This document shows positions 17,808-25,419 of a DNA stretch of 64,000 nucleotides, piece by piece. Location of the stretch: assembly GCA_031292215.1 (NCBI GenBank), contig JARLHO010000112.1:62001-126000 (forward strand), in the 5' to 3' direction. The notes below the pieces were generated by a model. It saw only the letters and a program-made list of their open reading frames with translations. It was not told the origin of the DNA and did no database searches. The DNA comes from Syntrophobacteraceae bacterium. GTDB taxonomy: Bacteria; Desulfobacterota; Syntrophobacteria; Syntrophobacterales; Syntrophobacteraceae. Both the position numbers and the translations under genes were made by a program. Each line of letters starts with the position of its first letter. The first letter of the stretch is position 1.

Positions 17808-18113
17808 ATGGCTCTTACTGTACAGCTCATTACTCGTCCCGGTCCGGGGGTCATCGATATATTGATGACCCGCATGGGGCTTGGGGCGAAAAAGACGCTC
17901 GAAAAAGTCGACTTCAGCGCCGTGGGCCTGGTGCAAGGCAAGGTGATCGACATGATCTTTGCCGCGGACATAGCCGAAAAGACGGCCGATGTTCAGGTCT
18001 ATGACCTCAAGGGGACCTGCCCTCAGCATTTGACCACGATAGGTATTTTTGGCGATATCGCCGCGGTCAAGGCGAGCCTGGACGCGATAAGCGCTGAAAA
18101 AAGGCTGGGATAG
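17808..18113 (+). CDS. Permuted single-domain BMC shell protein (PduU/EutS/GrpU-like)
   Basis: This 101-residue protein has the order of a circularly permuted BMC-H. It begins with a hydrophobic strand (ALTVQLITRPG), then a helix, and the part normally found at the start of BMC-H (VGLVQGKVIDMIFAADIAEKTADVQV) comes later. It ends with IGIFGDIAAVKASLDAI, the usual pore-adjacent helix. Between these lies G-T-C-P-Q-H near residues 69-74. From memory, a Cys at this place binds an Fe-S cluster in GrpU of glycyl-radical compartments, so redox activity is possible. Permuted hexamers are minor facet components. I am sure of the BMC class but less sure of the subgroup. Confidence 0.8.
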   Translation: MALTVQLITRPGPGVIDILMTRMGLGAKKTLEKVDFSAVGLVQGKVIDMIFAADIAEKTADVQVYDLKGTCPQHLTTIGIFGDIAAVKASLDAISAEKRLG

Positions 18114-18120
18114 TCGGTTT

Positions 18121-18216
18121 GCAGCCGCGCCCGGGTCATTCCAATACGGGGTGGGGCTGCGGGTAGTCGATGCGCATCGAACGCGCCCCGTTGATTTGAC
18201 CGGTCTGCTTACCGGT
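18121..18216 (+). other. Structured 172-base spacer with two hairpins
   Basis: The gap between the permuted shell gene and the vertex gene holds one stem of GCAGCC (18121-18126) with GGCTGC (18155-18160), extended by further G-C pairs, and a second stem ACCGGT (18199-18204, 18211-18216) with a six-base loop. There is no T-run. I see no open frame with a ribosome site. These structures may tune the relative levels of the shell parts, since vertex proteins are needed in small amounts. Confidence 0.4.
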
Positions 18217-18285
18217 CCCGCCGCCGGCCGGCTTTGAAGGATTGGCCTTGTTGCCGCCGCCAGAGCCGGACACGAGGGGAAGCTC

Positions 18286-18570
18286 ATGAAACTTGCCAGA
18301 GTCGTCGGAAATGTTTGGTCGACAAAAAAAAACGACAAGATACATGCCCTGCGGCTGCTTTTCGTGCAGCCGCTGGGAAGGGGCCTGACCGAGGTCGGTG
18401 ACGTCATTGTGGCTGCCGATGAGATCGGCGCGGGCGCCGGGGACTTGATCCTTCTTTGCGAAGGAGCACCGGCGATGCAGGCATTCGACAGGAAAGAGCC
18501 GATTCCTGTGGATGCGGTGGTGATCGGTATAGTTGACAGCCTCGAGATGCCGGAAAAAGTCGGTGAATAG
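18286..18570 (+). CDS. BMC-P pentameric vertex protein (EutN/CcmL/PduN type)
   Basis: The 94-residue protein begins MKLARVVGNVWSTKKND, then HALRLLFVQPL, DVIVAADEIGAGAGDLILLCEG, and ends in a VVGIVD-like strand (AVVIGIVDSLEM). These are the marks of the EutN/CcmL family, which form pentamers closing the twelve corners of the shell. It is the only vertex gene in the locus. Its presence with BMC-H and BMC-T genes proves that the locus can encode a closed polyhedral compartment rather than loose tubes or sheets. The PduS-like gene starts eleven bases after its stop. Confidence 0.95.
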   Translation: MKLARVVGNVWSTKKNDKIHALRLLFVQPLGRGLTEVGDVIVAADEIGAGAGDLILLCEGAPAMQAFDRKEPIPVDAVVIGIVDSLEMPEKVGE

Positions 18571-18580
18571 GGCGAGAGGT

Positions 18581-19906
18581 ATGCGTAAGGCTATTGTCGA
18601 TAAGGTGCGCGAGGCCGGCATCGTGGGGGCCGGTGGGGCAGGGTTCCCCGCCCATGTCAAGATTAATGCCGACGTGTCGCGGGTGCTTGCCAACGGGGCT
18701 TCCTGCGAGCCCCTGCTGATGAGCGACCCATGGCTTATGGAATCTTTGCCGGGCAAAGTCCTGCGTGGTCTGCGACTGGTAATGGAGTGTACCGGCGCGG
18801 CCCTGGGCACGGTTTGTCTCAAGGGAAAACACGGCGGGGCCATGGAGGGGATGCGGACAACTGTTGGAAGCTCCGAGGACGTGGAGCTTTTCGAGTTATC
18901 CGACTTCTATCCCGCCGGTGACGAACAGGTCCTGGTGTACGAGGTCATGAAAAGGGTCGTTCCCGAGGGGGGAATACCCCTGCAGGTGGGAGCTGTGGTG
19001 TGCAATGTCGAATCTCTTATCAATGTGGCCAACGCTGTCGACGGTGGCTTGCCGGTTACCGAGAGATATTTGACCGTAACAGGCGAAGTGGCCCGGCCAT
19101 TGGTCGTGAAGGTCCCCGTCGGCATAAGTCTTGGCGAGGTCATCGACCTCGCGGGCGGGGCGACGATCGGCGACTTCAGGGTCGTGGTCGGGGGGCCGAT
19201 GATGGGCCAGGTGGTAAAGGATTTGTCTTTGCCGGTCACAAAAACGACAAGCGGCGTTATCCTGCTTGCCGCCGACCATAACGTGGTCGCCGGAAAGACC
19301 ACCGACCCCGAGCGCCTCAGGCGGATCACCCAGATTGCCTGCTGCCAGTGCTCCCGCTGCACCGACATCTGTCCGAGGAATCTTTTGGGCCATTCGTTGT
19401 CTCCCCATAGGATCATGAGAGGTCTGGGGTTTCAGACAGCACAAACGGGTGGGGTTGCCGAGGATGCGCTCATTTGCTCGGAGTGCGGGATCTGCGAGAA
19501 GTTCGCCTGCCCGATGATGATTTCCCCCCGTGAAGTCAATGCGCAGATAAAGCGCGAATTACTGGGCAAGGGTATAAAACGCTCGCCCAGGCAGGACACT
19601 TACCGCCCATCGGCGTTCCGGGATTACAGGAAAGTCCCGACGAAAAGACTCATCGAGCATCTGGGTCTGGGCAAATATGACGGACATCCCCAATTTTTGG
19701 CGCGCGAGGTCCTGGTCCAAACGGTGAGCATACCCCTCAAACAGCATTTGGGCGCCCCTGCGGTGGCCGTAGTAAAGAAGGGGGACCGCGTGAGAAAGGG
19801 GGACCTTATCGGTGAGATCGCGAAGGATTCTCTTGGCGCCAGGGTCCATGCCAGTATCGACGGGGTGGTGAGTTCCATCGGGGCAAATGTCATCATAACA
19901 CAATGA
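18581..19906 (+). CDS. PduS-like Fe-S flavoprotein (RnfC-like electron carrier)
   Basis: The 441-residue protein has an N-terminal FMN/NAD-binding G-A-G-G-A-G-F-P motif (residues 13-20), an SLBB-like middle part, two cysteine sets (C-C-Q-C-S-R-C-T-D-I-C-P near 247-258 and C-S-E-C-G-I-C-E-K-F-A-C-P near 304-316) for [4Fe-4S] clusters, and a lipoyl-like beta-barrel tail (AVVKKGDRVRKGDLIGE). This is the layout of PduS, the B12 reductase of Pdu compartments, related to RnfC. No B12-dependent lyase or dehydratase is in this locus, so it more likely regenerates NAD or moves electrons over the shell, together with the PduT-like protein that follows. I chose ATG 18581 because GAGAGG lies just upstream. 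Confidence 0.87.
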   Translation: MRKAIVDKVREAGIVGAGGAGFPAHVKINADVSRVLANGASCEPLLMSDPWLMESLPGKVLRGLRLVMECTGAALGTVCLKGKHGGAMEGMRTTVGSSEDVELFELSDFYPAGDEQVLVYEVMKRVVPEGGIPLQVGAVVCNVESLINVANAVDGGLPVTERYLTVTGEVARPLVVKVPVGISLGEVIDLAGGATIGDFRVVVGGPMMGQVVKDLSLPVTKTTSGVILLAADHNVVAGKTTDPERLRRITQIACCQCSRCTDICPRNLLGHSLSPHRIMRGLGFQTAQTGGVAEDALICSECGICEKFACPMMISPREVNAQIKRELLGKGIKRSPRQDTYRPSAFRDYRKVPTKRLIEHLGLGKYDGHPQFLAREVLVQTVSIPLKQHLGAPAVAVVKKGDRVRKGDLIGEIAKDSLGARVHASIDGVVSSIGANVIITQ

Positions 19907-19922
19907 AGAAAAGGCCTTAGCC

Positions 19923-20474
19923 ATGCAATACCGAGCCATCGGACTGCTCGAACTCAACAGTGTCGCCAAAGGAGTTCAGTGCGCTGACGAAATGATAAAG
20001 TCGGCCAATGTCGAGCTTATCCTCGCCCGACCGGCTTGCCCGGGCAAGTACCTTGCCATGGTCGCGGGCGACGTGGGTTCGGTGCAAAGCGCGGTGGAAG
20101 CGGGCAGGGAAAAGGCACAGGAGTTTCTGGTAGACTCCTTTTCGATCGCCAATGTCCATCCCGACATCTTCCCGGCCCTTAGCTGCGCCTCATCGTTTCC
20201 GCAGATAGACGCTTTGGGGATAATCGAAACATACAGCGTGGCTTCCTGTATAACCGCGGCCGACGAGGCCGCAAAGGCCGCCGATATCGCCCTTATCGAA
20301 ATCCGCTGCGCCACCGGTTTGGCCGGCAAATCTTATGTGAGCCTCACCGGGGATGTCAGTTCGGTAAACGCCGCCGTCAGTGCGGGAATCAGCTCCCTGG
20401 AAGACAGGGGGCTAATACAGTGCTACGTGGTCATTGCCTCTCCGAGCAAGGACCTCTACACGAGAATGGCATGA
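19923..20474 (+). CDS. Tandem BMC-T shell protein with Fe-S pore cysteine (PduT-like)
   Basis: The 183-residue protein has two BMC domains (residues 1-90 and 95-180). Cys39, in the A-C-P-G-K-Y loop, is at the place of Salmonella PduT Cys38, where three subunits hold a [4Fe-4S] cluster in the trimer's central pore. The second half starts with ALGIIETYSVASCITAADEA. The protein thus forms pseudohexamers that could pass electrons through the shell. It lies 16 bases after the PduS-like gene, as in pdu operons, where PduS and PduT bind each other. Its stop overlaps the EutJ-like start (ATGA). Confidence 0.9.
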   Translation: MQYRAIGLLELNSVAKGVQCADEMIKSANVELILARPACPGKYLAMVAGDVGSVQSAVEAGREKAQEFLVDSFSIANVHPDIFPALSCASSFPQIDALGIIETYSVASCITAADEAAKAADIALIEIRCATGLAGKSYVSLTGDVSSVNAAVSAGISSLEDRGLIQCYVVIASPSKDLYTRMA

Positions 20475-21310
20475 AAGAGATGTCGCAAACGTTTGCCCGG
20501 ATCCTTAACCGGCCCGACCACTGGGATTTTACCGGGGCAGAGGAGTTCTTTGTCGGAGTGGATGTGGGGACCTGCCGGATCAAGGTGGTGGTTGTCGACG
20601 AGAAAGGACTTCCCAGGGCGGCTCTTATGAGAAGCGCCGATGTTGTGCGCAGCGGCCTGATCGTCGACTACGTCGGCGCCCTCAAAATTGTGCGTGAACT
20701 TATGGAAAGCGTAAGAGGCAGGTGCCCCTACCCCCTCGCAAAGGGGGCCACCTCTTATCCGCCCGAGACCGAGTCGGGAAATATCTTGACCACCAGCTAC
20801 ATCCTCGAAACGGTGGGGCTGGAGGTTGTAAGCGTTATCGACGAACCAAGCGCGGCCAACCTGGTATTGAACCTTGTCGATGGAGCCATAGTCGACGTTG
20901 GGGGGGGTACGACGGGCGTAGCTGTCGTTCAGGGGGGAAAGGTCGTCTACACAAATGATGAGGCCACGGGTGGAGTGCACCTGTCGCTGGTCCTGGCCGG
21001 CAGTCTCAAGATCGGCTACGAGCAGGCCGATCGGTTAAAGATAGAGGGTAAGGACAGAGGGGAGATTTTTGCCATCGTCGCACCGGTTATAGACAAGATT
21101 TCCAGTATCATTTCCCGGCATATTGGCGGGTTTTCCGGTCTCACAAAGGTCTGCATGGTAGGTGGCACATGCGAGTTGGACGGTTTGACCGAAAGGGTAA
21201 GCCGGAACCTGGGGCTCGAGGCTTTTCGCCCGAAGCTGCCCCAGGTGATCACACCCCTGGGGATCGCCTTGTCCTGTCTTGGTGGAAAAACCCGGCGGAT
21301 GTGCGCTTGA
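20471..21310 (+). CDS. EutJ-like Hsp70/actin-fold chaperone
   Basis: This 279-residue protein has the actin/Hsp70 ATPase fold in the short EutJ form: phosphate-1 loop VGVDVGTCRIKVVVVD (about residues 32-47), EPSAANLVL, phosphate-2 loop IVDVGGGTTGVAVV (about 143-156) and the adenosine motif V-G-G-T-C-E (near 236). EutJ and PduG-reactivase relatives in BMC loci are thought to help assemble or reactivate cargo enzymes. I start it at ATG 20471, which overlaps the preceding stop. The length and the lack of a substrate-binding domain separate it from DnaK. Confidence 0.85.
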   Translation: MKEMSQTFARILNRPDHWDFTGAEEFFVGVDVGTCRIKVVVVDEKGLPRAALMRSADVVRSGLIVDYVGALKIVRELMESVRGRCPYPLAKGATSYPPETESGNILTTSYILETVGLEVVSVIDEPSAANLVLNLVDGAIVDVGGGTTGVAVVQGGKVVYTNDEATGGVHLSLVLAGSLKIGYEQADRLKIEGKDRGEIFAIVAPVIDKISSIISRHIGGFSGLTKVCMVGGTCELDGLTERVSRNLGLEAFRPKLPQVITPLGIALSCLGGKTRRMCA

Positions 21311-21350
21311 AAGATCGCCCCTCCACTTCTTGGGTAAATGGGATGCGGAC

Positions 21351-22145
21351 ATGGATACTCTGAGCCTGGAATCTGTCATGAAGGTCGTGCGGGAAGTCCT
21401 GCGCGAGTTGGGGGTGGGGGCCAAAGAGGCTGCCCAGCCCGTTGAGAAAAAGGGGCCCAGGGTTCTTTTTGTCTTCCACAGCGGAGTGCGCAGGCTCGAT
21501 GTCGCCCTCGAACAGGTCCGGCTGATCGAAGCCTCCCCGGTAAAATGCGGGGTCTACACCGTCTCGTCGGCCCGCAACCGGGTGTGTGGAGGCGATGTGA
21601 GGGAAAAAGCCGGGAGCCAGTGCATTCTGGATACGGTAAAACCCGAGGGGCTCGAAAAAGTTCTCTTGCTCTCCGATATCCTGGTGTTGCCAACTTTCTG
21701 CCTGAAAACCGCTGCCAAACTGGCCCGGCTGATTTGTGACGACGATGGTTCCAGTGTCGTTTTGTCCGCGCTGCTCCAGGGGAAAAGGATCCTTGCCTCG
21801 CGCGACGGCTTCCTGCTCTGCGACGCTTTGGGAAACGATAAAATCAGAGATGAGGTCGAAGGGATTTTGGCCAAACTGCAGAGCTTCGGAATGGTCTTTT
21901 GTCCAACGGACATGTTGCACGAGACCTTTCAGGCAATGATGAGTGAAAAGAAAGAAAAGATCGCTGCCGCTGCCGGGATCTCCCTTGCCGCCCCGGGCCT
22001 GAGGCTTGTCACATCCAAAGAGGTCTACGCGGCTGTCGAGGCAAAACAGAAAACGATATGTCTGGCCGCCAACGGGAGAGTGACTCCTCTGGCAAGGGAC
22101 CTGGCAAAGGAATACTCCCTGGAGATCGTCGGAGCTGCTAGATAA
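21351..22145 (+). CDS. BMC-associated flavoprotein-domain protein with N-terminal encapsulation-like helix
   Basis: The product has 264 residues. The start is an amphipathic helix (residues 4-20, LESVMKVVREVLRELG) and then a Lys/Pro-rich linker, the pattern of an encapsulation peptide. The main part begins with VLFVFHSGVRR and contains LLLSDILVLPTFCLKTAAKLA, like the flavoprotein domain (HFCD family, PF02441) found as an accessory in several BMC loci. The end carries TICLAANGRVTPLARDLAKE, a short module common in EutQ-type BMC proteins and also found at the N-terminus of the protein at 22849. The catalytic role is unknown; it may bind FMN and act on thiols or electrons. The chosen ATG lies 40 bases after the EutJ-like stop. 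Confidence 0.68.
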   Translation: MDTLSLESVMKVVREVLRELGVGAKEAAQPVEKKGPRVLFVFHSGVRRLDVALEQVRLIEASPVKCGVYTVSSARNRVCGGDVREKAGSQCILDTVKPEGLEKVLLLSDILVLPTFCLKTAAKLARLICDDDGSSVVLSALLQGKRILASRDGFLLCDALGNDKIRDEVEGILAKLQSFGMVFCPTDMLHETFQAMMSEKKEKIAAAAGISLAAPGLRLVTSKEVYAAVEAKQKTICLAANGRVTPLARDLAKEYSLEIVGAAR

Positions 22146-22198
22146 GTCCCGGCGCCCCCAAAGGAGAACGGAAGCTACAATGTCGAGGAGACCGATCT

Positions 22199-22813
22199 AT
22201 GGCTGAGCTAAGGGTATATTGCTATCTGGACCGTTTGCAACCGCAGTTTGCATCCTTGTTTGCATCGCGCTGTCGCGGGTTTCTCTCCGTTGAGGGGATG
22301 GCTGCGCTTTTTGTCGAAGTCGACCCCGGGGTTGAGATAAACCGCCTTGCCGACATCGCCTTGAAGGTCACAAACTGCAAGCCTGGTGAAATGATCGTCG
22401 AGAGGCGTTATGGAATGCTGGAGATTCATTCCTTCGACCAGGAGGAGGTGCGTCACGCGGGGGAAATGATTTTGAACGCGGTCGGTCTCAAAGAGGAAGA
22501 CCGGCTGGCCCCAAAGATTCTGGCCACCAGCATTGTCAACAAAATCGATCCTTACCAGGCAGTGATCCTCAACCGCAACAGCAAAGGGATGCTCATCCTG
22601 GGAGGAGATGATGTGTGCCTGCTGGAAGTCACCCCGGCCGCCTACTCCTCCATTGCGGCCAATGAGGCCGAGAAGCACTGCAACGTGCGATTGGTGGATG
22701 CAAGCTTTTTTGGGGCGGCGGGGAGGTTGTACCTTGCCGGCACGGAATCTGAGGTTTCGGCCGCGGCCAGGGTGGTTGTCGAAACGCTCAATTCTTTGAC
22801 GGGCAGACGGTAA
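22199..22813 (+). CDS. Double-domain BMC-T shell protein, stacking type (CsoS1D/Hoch_5816-like), copy 1
   Basis: A 204-residue tandem BMC protein. It begins AELRVYCYLDRLQPQFASLF, continues with the R-G-F-L-S-V-E-G segment, the EVDPGVEINRLADIALK helix and ERRYGMLEIHS, and its second half contains LLEVTPAAYSSIAANEAEK. This pattern belongs to BMC-T trimers that can stack face to face and open or close a large pore, passing larger molecules such as cofactors. A paralogue lies at 24781. GAGGAG is placed eight bases before the ATG. Confidence 0.88.
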   Translation: MAELRVYCYLDRLQPQFASLFASRCRGFLSVEGMAALFVEVDPGVEINRLADIALKVTNCKPGEMIVERRYGMLEIHSFDQEEVRHAGEMILNAVGLKEEDRLAPKILATSIVNKIDPYQAVILNRNSKGMLILGGDDVCLLEVTPAAYSSIAANEAEKHCNVRLVDASFFGAAGRLYLAGTESEVSAAARVVVETLNSLTGRR

Positions 22814-22848
22814 TCGATGCGCGGCGGGGCAGTTCGAGGGAGATATCG

Positions 22849-23478
22849 ATGAAACCAAACTTCATCTTCGCACAAGACGTTAAAGCGGTGCTAAGGGATG
22901 GCACAAAGAAGATCACGATTCCGCAAAACTCTCGGATCTCGGCGGCCGCGCTGGATCTGATCAAGGAAAACGGGGTCGAGCTTACCTACGCCGGCTCGCT
23001 TAATGACCAGTCGGACATGGCCGTTGCCGCTCCTTTGGTCGAGCAGGCGAGCGGGGTTAGCGCGGAAAATATTGGCGATGCGGGTCCCGAGGTGGCCGAT
23101 GAACCGATGCCCGAGGAAATGGTCGAAGAGATAGCGCGCCGGGTCATCGCACGGTTTCGGGAGCTAAAAGGCGCGCCTGCGGTCGCATCTCCCCTGGCTG
23201 GACAAAAATTGGAAGATGAAGACGATTTGGTGATTTGTCGCTGTGAAGAGATCACCAGAAAAGAAATAAAAGAGGCTATCCGGAACGGAATGAAAACCCT
23301 AAACGGGATCAAACGCGTAACACGCGCGGGAATGGGTCTTTGCCAGGGGCAGACCTGCCAACGGCTGGTGACTCAGTTGCTGGCCGGGGAGCTTGGAATG
23401 GCGCCGGCTCAAATCAAACAAATGACACCGAGGGCCCCGGTTAGACCCGTTGCTCTTTCGGTTCTGGCGGCAGGATAG
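22849..23478 (+). CDS. BFD-type [2Fe-2S] protein with internal encapsulation-like helix
   Basis: The 209-residue protein has three parts. Residues 1-50 carry the EutQ-like module (KKITIPQNSRISAAALDLIK). Residues 51-87 are a flexible Ala/Asp-rich linker leading to an amphipathic helix at 88-107 (PEEMVEEIARRVIARFREL), then another linker. Residues 126-190 are a BFD-like domain with Cys130, Cys132, Cys165 and Cys170, which bind a [2Fe-2S] cluster, and the end QMTPRAPVRPV matches the C-terminus of HcnB and sarcosine oxidase alpha. So this is the detached tail of the dehydrogenase alpha subunit (15826), fused to sequences that could place it in the shell. Such a fusion is unusual. Confidence 0.8.
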   Translation: MKPNFIFAQDVKAVLRDGTKKITIPQNSRISAAALDLIKENGVELTYAGSLNDQSDMAVAAPLVEQASGVSAENIGDAGPEVADEPMPEEMVEEIARRVIARFRELKGAPAVASPLAGQKLEDEDDLVICRCEEITRKEIKEAIRNGMKTLNGIKRVTRAGMGLCQGQTCQRLVTQLLAGELGMAPAQIKQMTPRAPVRPVALSVLAAG

Positions 23479-23557
23479 TTTTCACTGCTCGCAGGGGGCG
23501 ACCGGGGCGGTGTCGGATTTTTAGCCACGCAGGGGTTGGGGCATCTCGGAGGCGTAC

Positions 23558-24763
23558 ATGGTTGGGAAAGCGGATGTGGTAATTGTGGGTGGAGGCGTCA
23601 TGGGATGCGCCCTCGCGTATAATCTTGCCAAAGAGGGTCTTAAGCCCGTTGTGATCGAACGCTCAGACATAGGCGGTGAGGAATCGGGCGCCAACGGGGG
23701 CGGTGTTCGCCAATCGGCGAGAAATCTCAAGGAAATGCCACTGGCCATGGAGAGTGTGCGGCTGTTCGCCCAGTTGCACGAAGAACTCGGCATGGACGTC
23801 GAATATGTGCGCAAGGGAAACCTTCGCCTCTGTTCGACCCCCGAGGACATGGTCAACATGCGCAAGTCTGTGGAGAACCAGAAAGCGGTCGGTCTCCAGT
23901 TGGAATTGCTGGACCGAAAACAGGTGCTCGAAATAAACCCTTATGTCGGCGACGGTGTTATCGGGGCGACCTTCTGCCCCACAGACGGTCATGCCAACCC
24001 CCTTCTTGTAAGCTATGCCTTTTTCAAAAAGGCCAAAAGCCTCGGCGCCCGTTTTTACACGCAGGAAGAGGTAAAGGACATAGTGCTCAAAAAGGGCAGG
24101 GTCGCTGCCGTGGTGACTGACAAGCAGCGGATCGAAACGGACCTGGTCGTGAACGCCGCGGGCATGGCCGGCAGGAAGATCGCCAACATGGCGGGGTTGG
24201 ATTTTCCCGTAAAAGCGGTTTTTACCGAAGCGCTGATCACCGAAGCGCTCCCCCCCCTTTTCCCGCAGATGCTCGGCCAGGCCAGAGGGCTGTTCTACGG
24301 GAGGCAGACCCTTCACGGTTCTTTCTTTATGGGTGGGTTTGTGGGGACCGAGGAATTCATCTACCGGGACGGCAAACCTCTTTTCAACTTTATCGGTCCG
24401 GCTATTTCGCGGCTGGTAATCGAGTACCTGCCGGTGTTAAAGGACCTGCACGTGGTGCGAACGTGGTCGGGAATCATCGACCAGACCTCGGATTCAATCC
24501 CTGTACTGGGCCTTACCCCGGAAGTTCCGGGGTTCGTGTTCTGCACCGGGTTTAGCGGCCATGGCTTTGGTTTGGCCCCCGTCATAGGGCGCTTGATGTG
24601 CGAACTGATCATGGACTGTCGAGTCTCGTTGCCTATAAACGACTTCTGCTATTCCCGGTTTGGCAAGGGGGCCGATCACGTGTGCGCATGCAAGGGAAAT
24701 GCCGCTTGCACCACCGCTACCGCCCTGTGTCCCAACAAAAGGGAATGGCTCAAAAATATCTAG
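23558..24763 (+). CDS. DAO-family FAD amine dehydrogenase (HcnC / SoxB-like) with Cys-rich tail
   Basis: A 401-residue flavoprotein with the N-terminal FAD site VVIVGGGVMGCALAYNLA (about residues 5-22), the GGGVRQSARN segment of the sarcosine oxidase beta/DAO family, and C-terminal G-F-S-G-H-G-F-G-L-A-P that closes on FAD. It would oxidise an amine or an N-alkyl amino acid at the C-N bond to an imine, which breaks down to an aldehyde and the amine. A short Cys-rich tail follows (Cys376, 378, 384, 391; C-x-C-x5-C-x6-C), which I do not know from this family and which could bind metal or an Fe-S cluster. GGAGG lies four bases before the ATG. It sits between two shell genes and so is likely a core enzyme. 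Confidence 0.86.
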   Translation: MVGKADVVIVGGGVMGCALAYNLAKEGLKPVVIERSDIGGEESGANGGGVRQSARNLKEMPLAMESVRLFAQLHEELGMDVEYVRKGNLRLCSTPEDMVNMRKSVENQKAVGLQLELLDRKQVLEINPYVGDGVIGATFCPTDGHANPLLVSYAFFKKAKSLGARFYTQEEVKDIVLKKGRVAAVVTDKQRIETDLVVNAAGMAGRKIANMAGLDFPVKAVFTEALITEALPPLFPQMLGQARGLFYGRQTLHGSFFMGGFVGTEEFIYRDGKPLFNFIGPAISRLVIEYLPVLKDLHVVRTWSGIIDQTSDSIPVLGLTPEVPGFVFCTGFSGHGFGLAPVIGRLMCELIMDCRVSLPINDFCYSRFGKGADHVCACKGNAACTTATALCPNKREWLKNI

Positions 24764-24780
24764 ATTGAGGGAAAAGCGAT

Positions 24781-25398
24781 ATGGTCGAGCTCAGAAGTTT
24801 TGCGTTTATCGATCGGCTGCAAAAGCAGTTTGTCGGCTTCATCGGGTCTACGGCGCTCGGGTACTACCCGATCCCCGGTCAGTCGGCCCTCTTCCTCGAA
24901 ATTGCGCCGGGAATCGAGATTAACGGCATTACAAACGCGGTTATGAAAAAAGCCGCCGTTTTCCCCGGCGCCATGGTGGTCGAGAGAACATACGGGATGC
25001 TGGAGGTCCACGCGGATTCTCCCTCCGATGTGATAATGGCCGGCGACGTGGCATTGGAATATCTTGGGATGAAGACCCTGGATCGATTGCGGCCCAAGAT
25101 TTTGTCCTCGGTTGTCGTCGAAAGACTCGATCCCCACATGAGCCAGATAATCAATCGCTTCAGAAACACCGGCGTCTCGTTAAGTGATGAAACGCTCTAT
25201 ATCCTCGAGATGGTCCCGGCCGGGTATGCCGGCTATGCGGCCAATGAAGCTGAAAAAGCCGCCGATATCAGGCTGATCCACGTTACCGTGTTTGGCGCCA
25301 GCGGTCGGCTGTATCTATCCGGGAACTCTTCGGACGTCCAGGCGGCAAAACAGGCCGCCGAGGCTTCCCTGGCCGCCCTTGAGGGCAGGGACCACTGA
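24781..25398 (+). CDS. Double-domain BMC-T shell protein, stacking type, copy 2
   Basis: The 205-residue protein is the paralogue of the one at 22199, with MVELRSFAFIDRLQKQF, the GYYPIPGQSALFLEIAPGIEIN region, ERTYGMLEVH and ILEMVPAGYAGYAANEAEKA. Both halves are BMC folds. Two different stacking BMC-T trimers in a locus are common in metabolosomes with large-substrate or cofactor traffic, and they may mix. This copy is closer to the Haliangium type than copy 1, which has a less typical first half. It starts 17 bases after the flavoprotein gene with GAGGG upstream. Confidence 0.9.
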   Translation: MVELRSFAFIDRLQKQFVGFIGSTALGYYPIPGQSALFLEIAPGIEINGITNAVMKKAAVFPGAMVVERTYGMLEVHADSPSDVIMAGDVALEYLGMKTLDRLRPKILSSVVVERLDPHMSQIINRFRNTGVSLSDETLYILEMVPAGYAGYAANEAEKAADIRLIHVTVFGASGRLYLSGNSSDVQAAKQAAEASLAALEGRDH

Positions 25399-25419
25399 GG
25401 GACACCAGGAAAATAATCA

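Noticed and set aside
15496-24763. Hydrogen cyanide synthase (HcnABC)
   Set aside because: The folds match, but HcnABC is encoded as one three-gene operon in aerobic pseudomonads; here the parts are split, joined to shell genes and a Cys-rich tail, so cyanide production is not supported.
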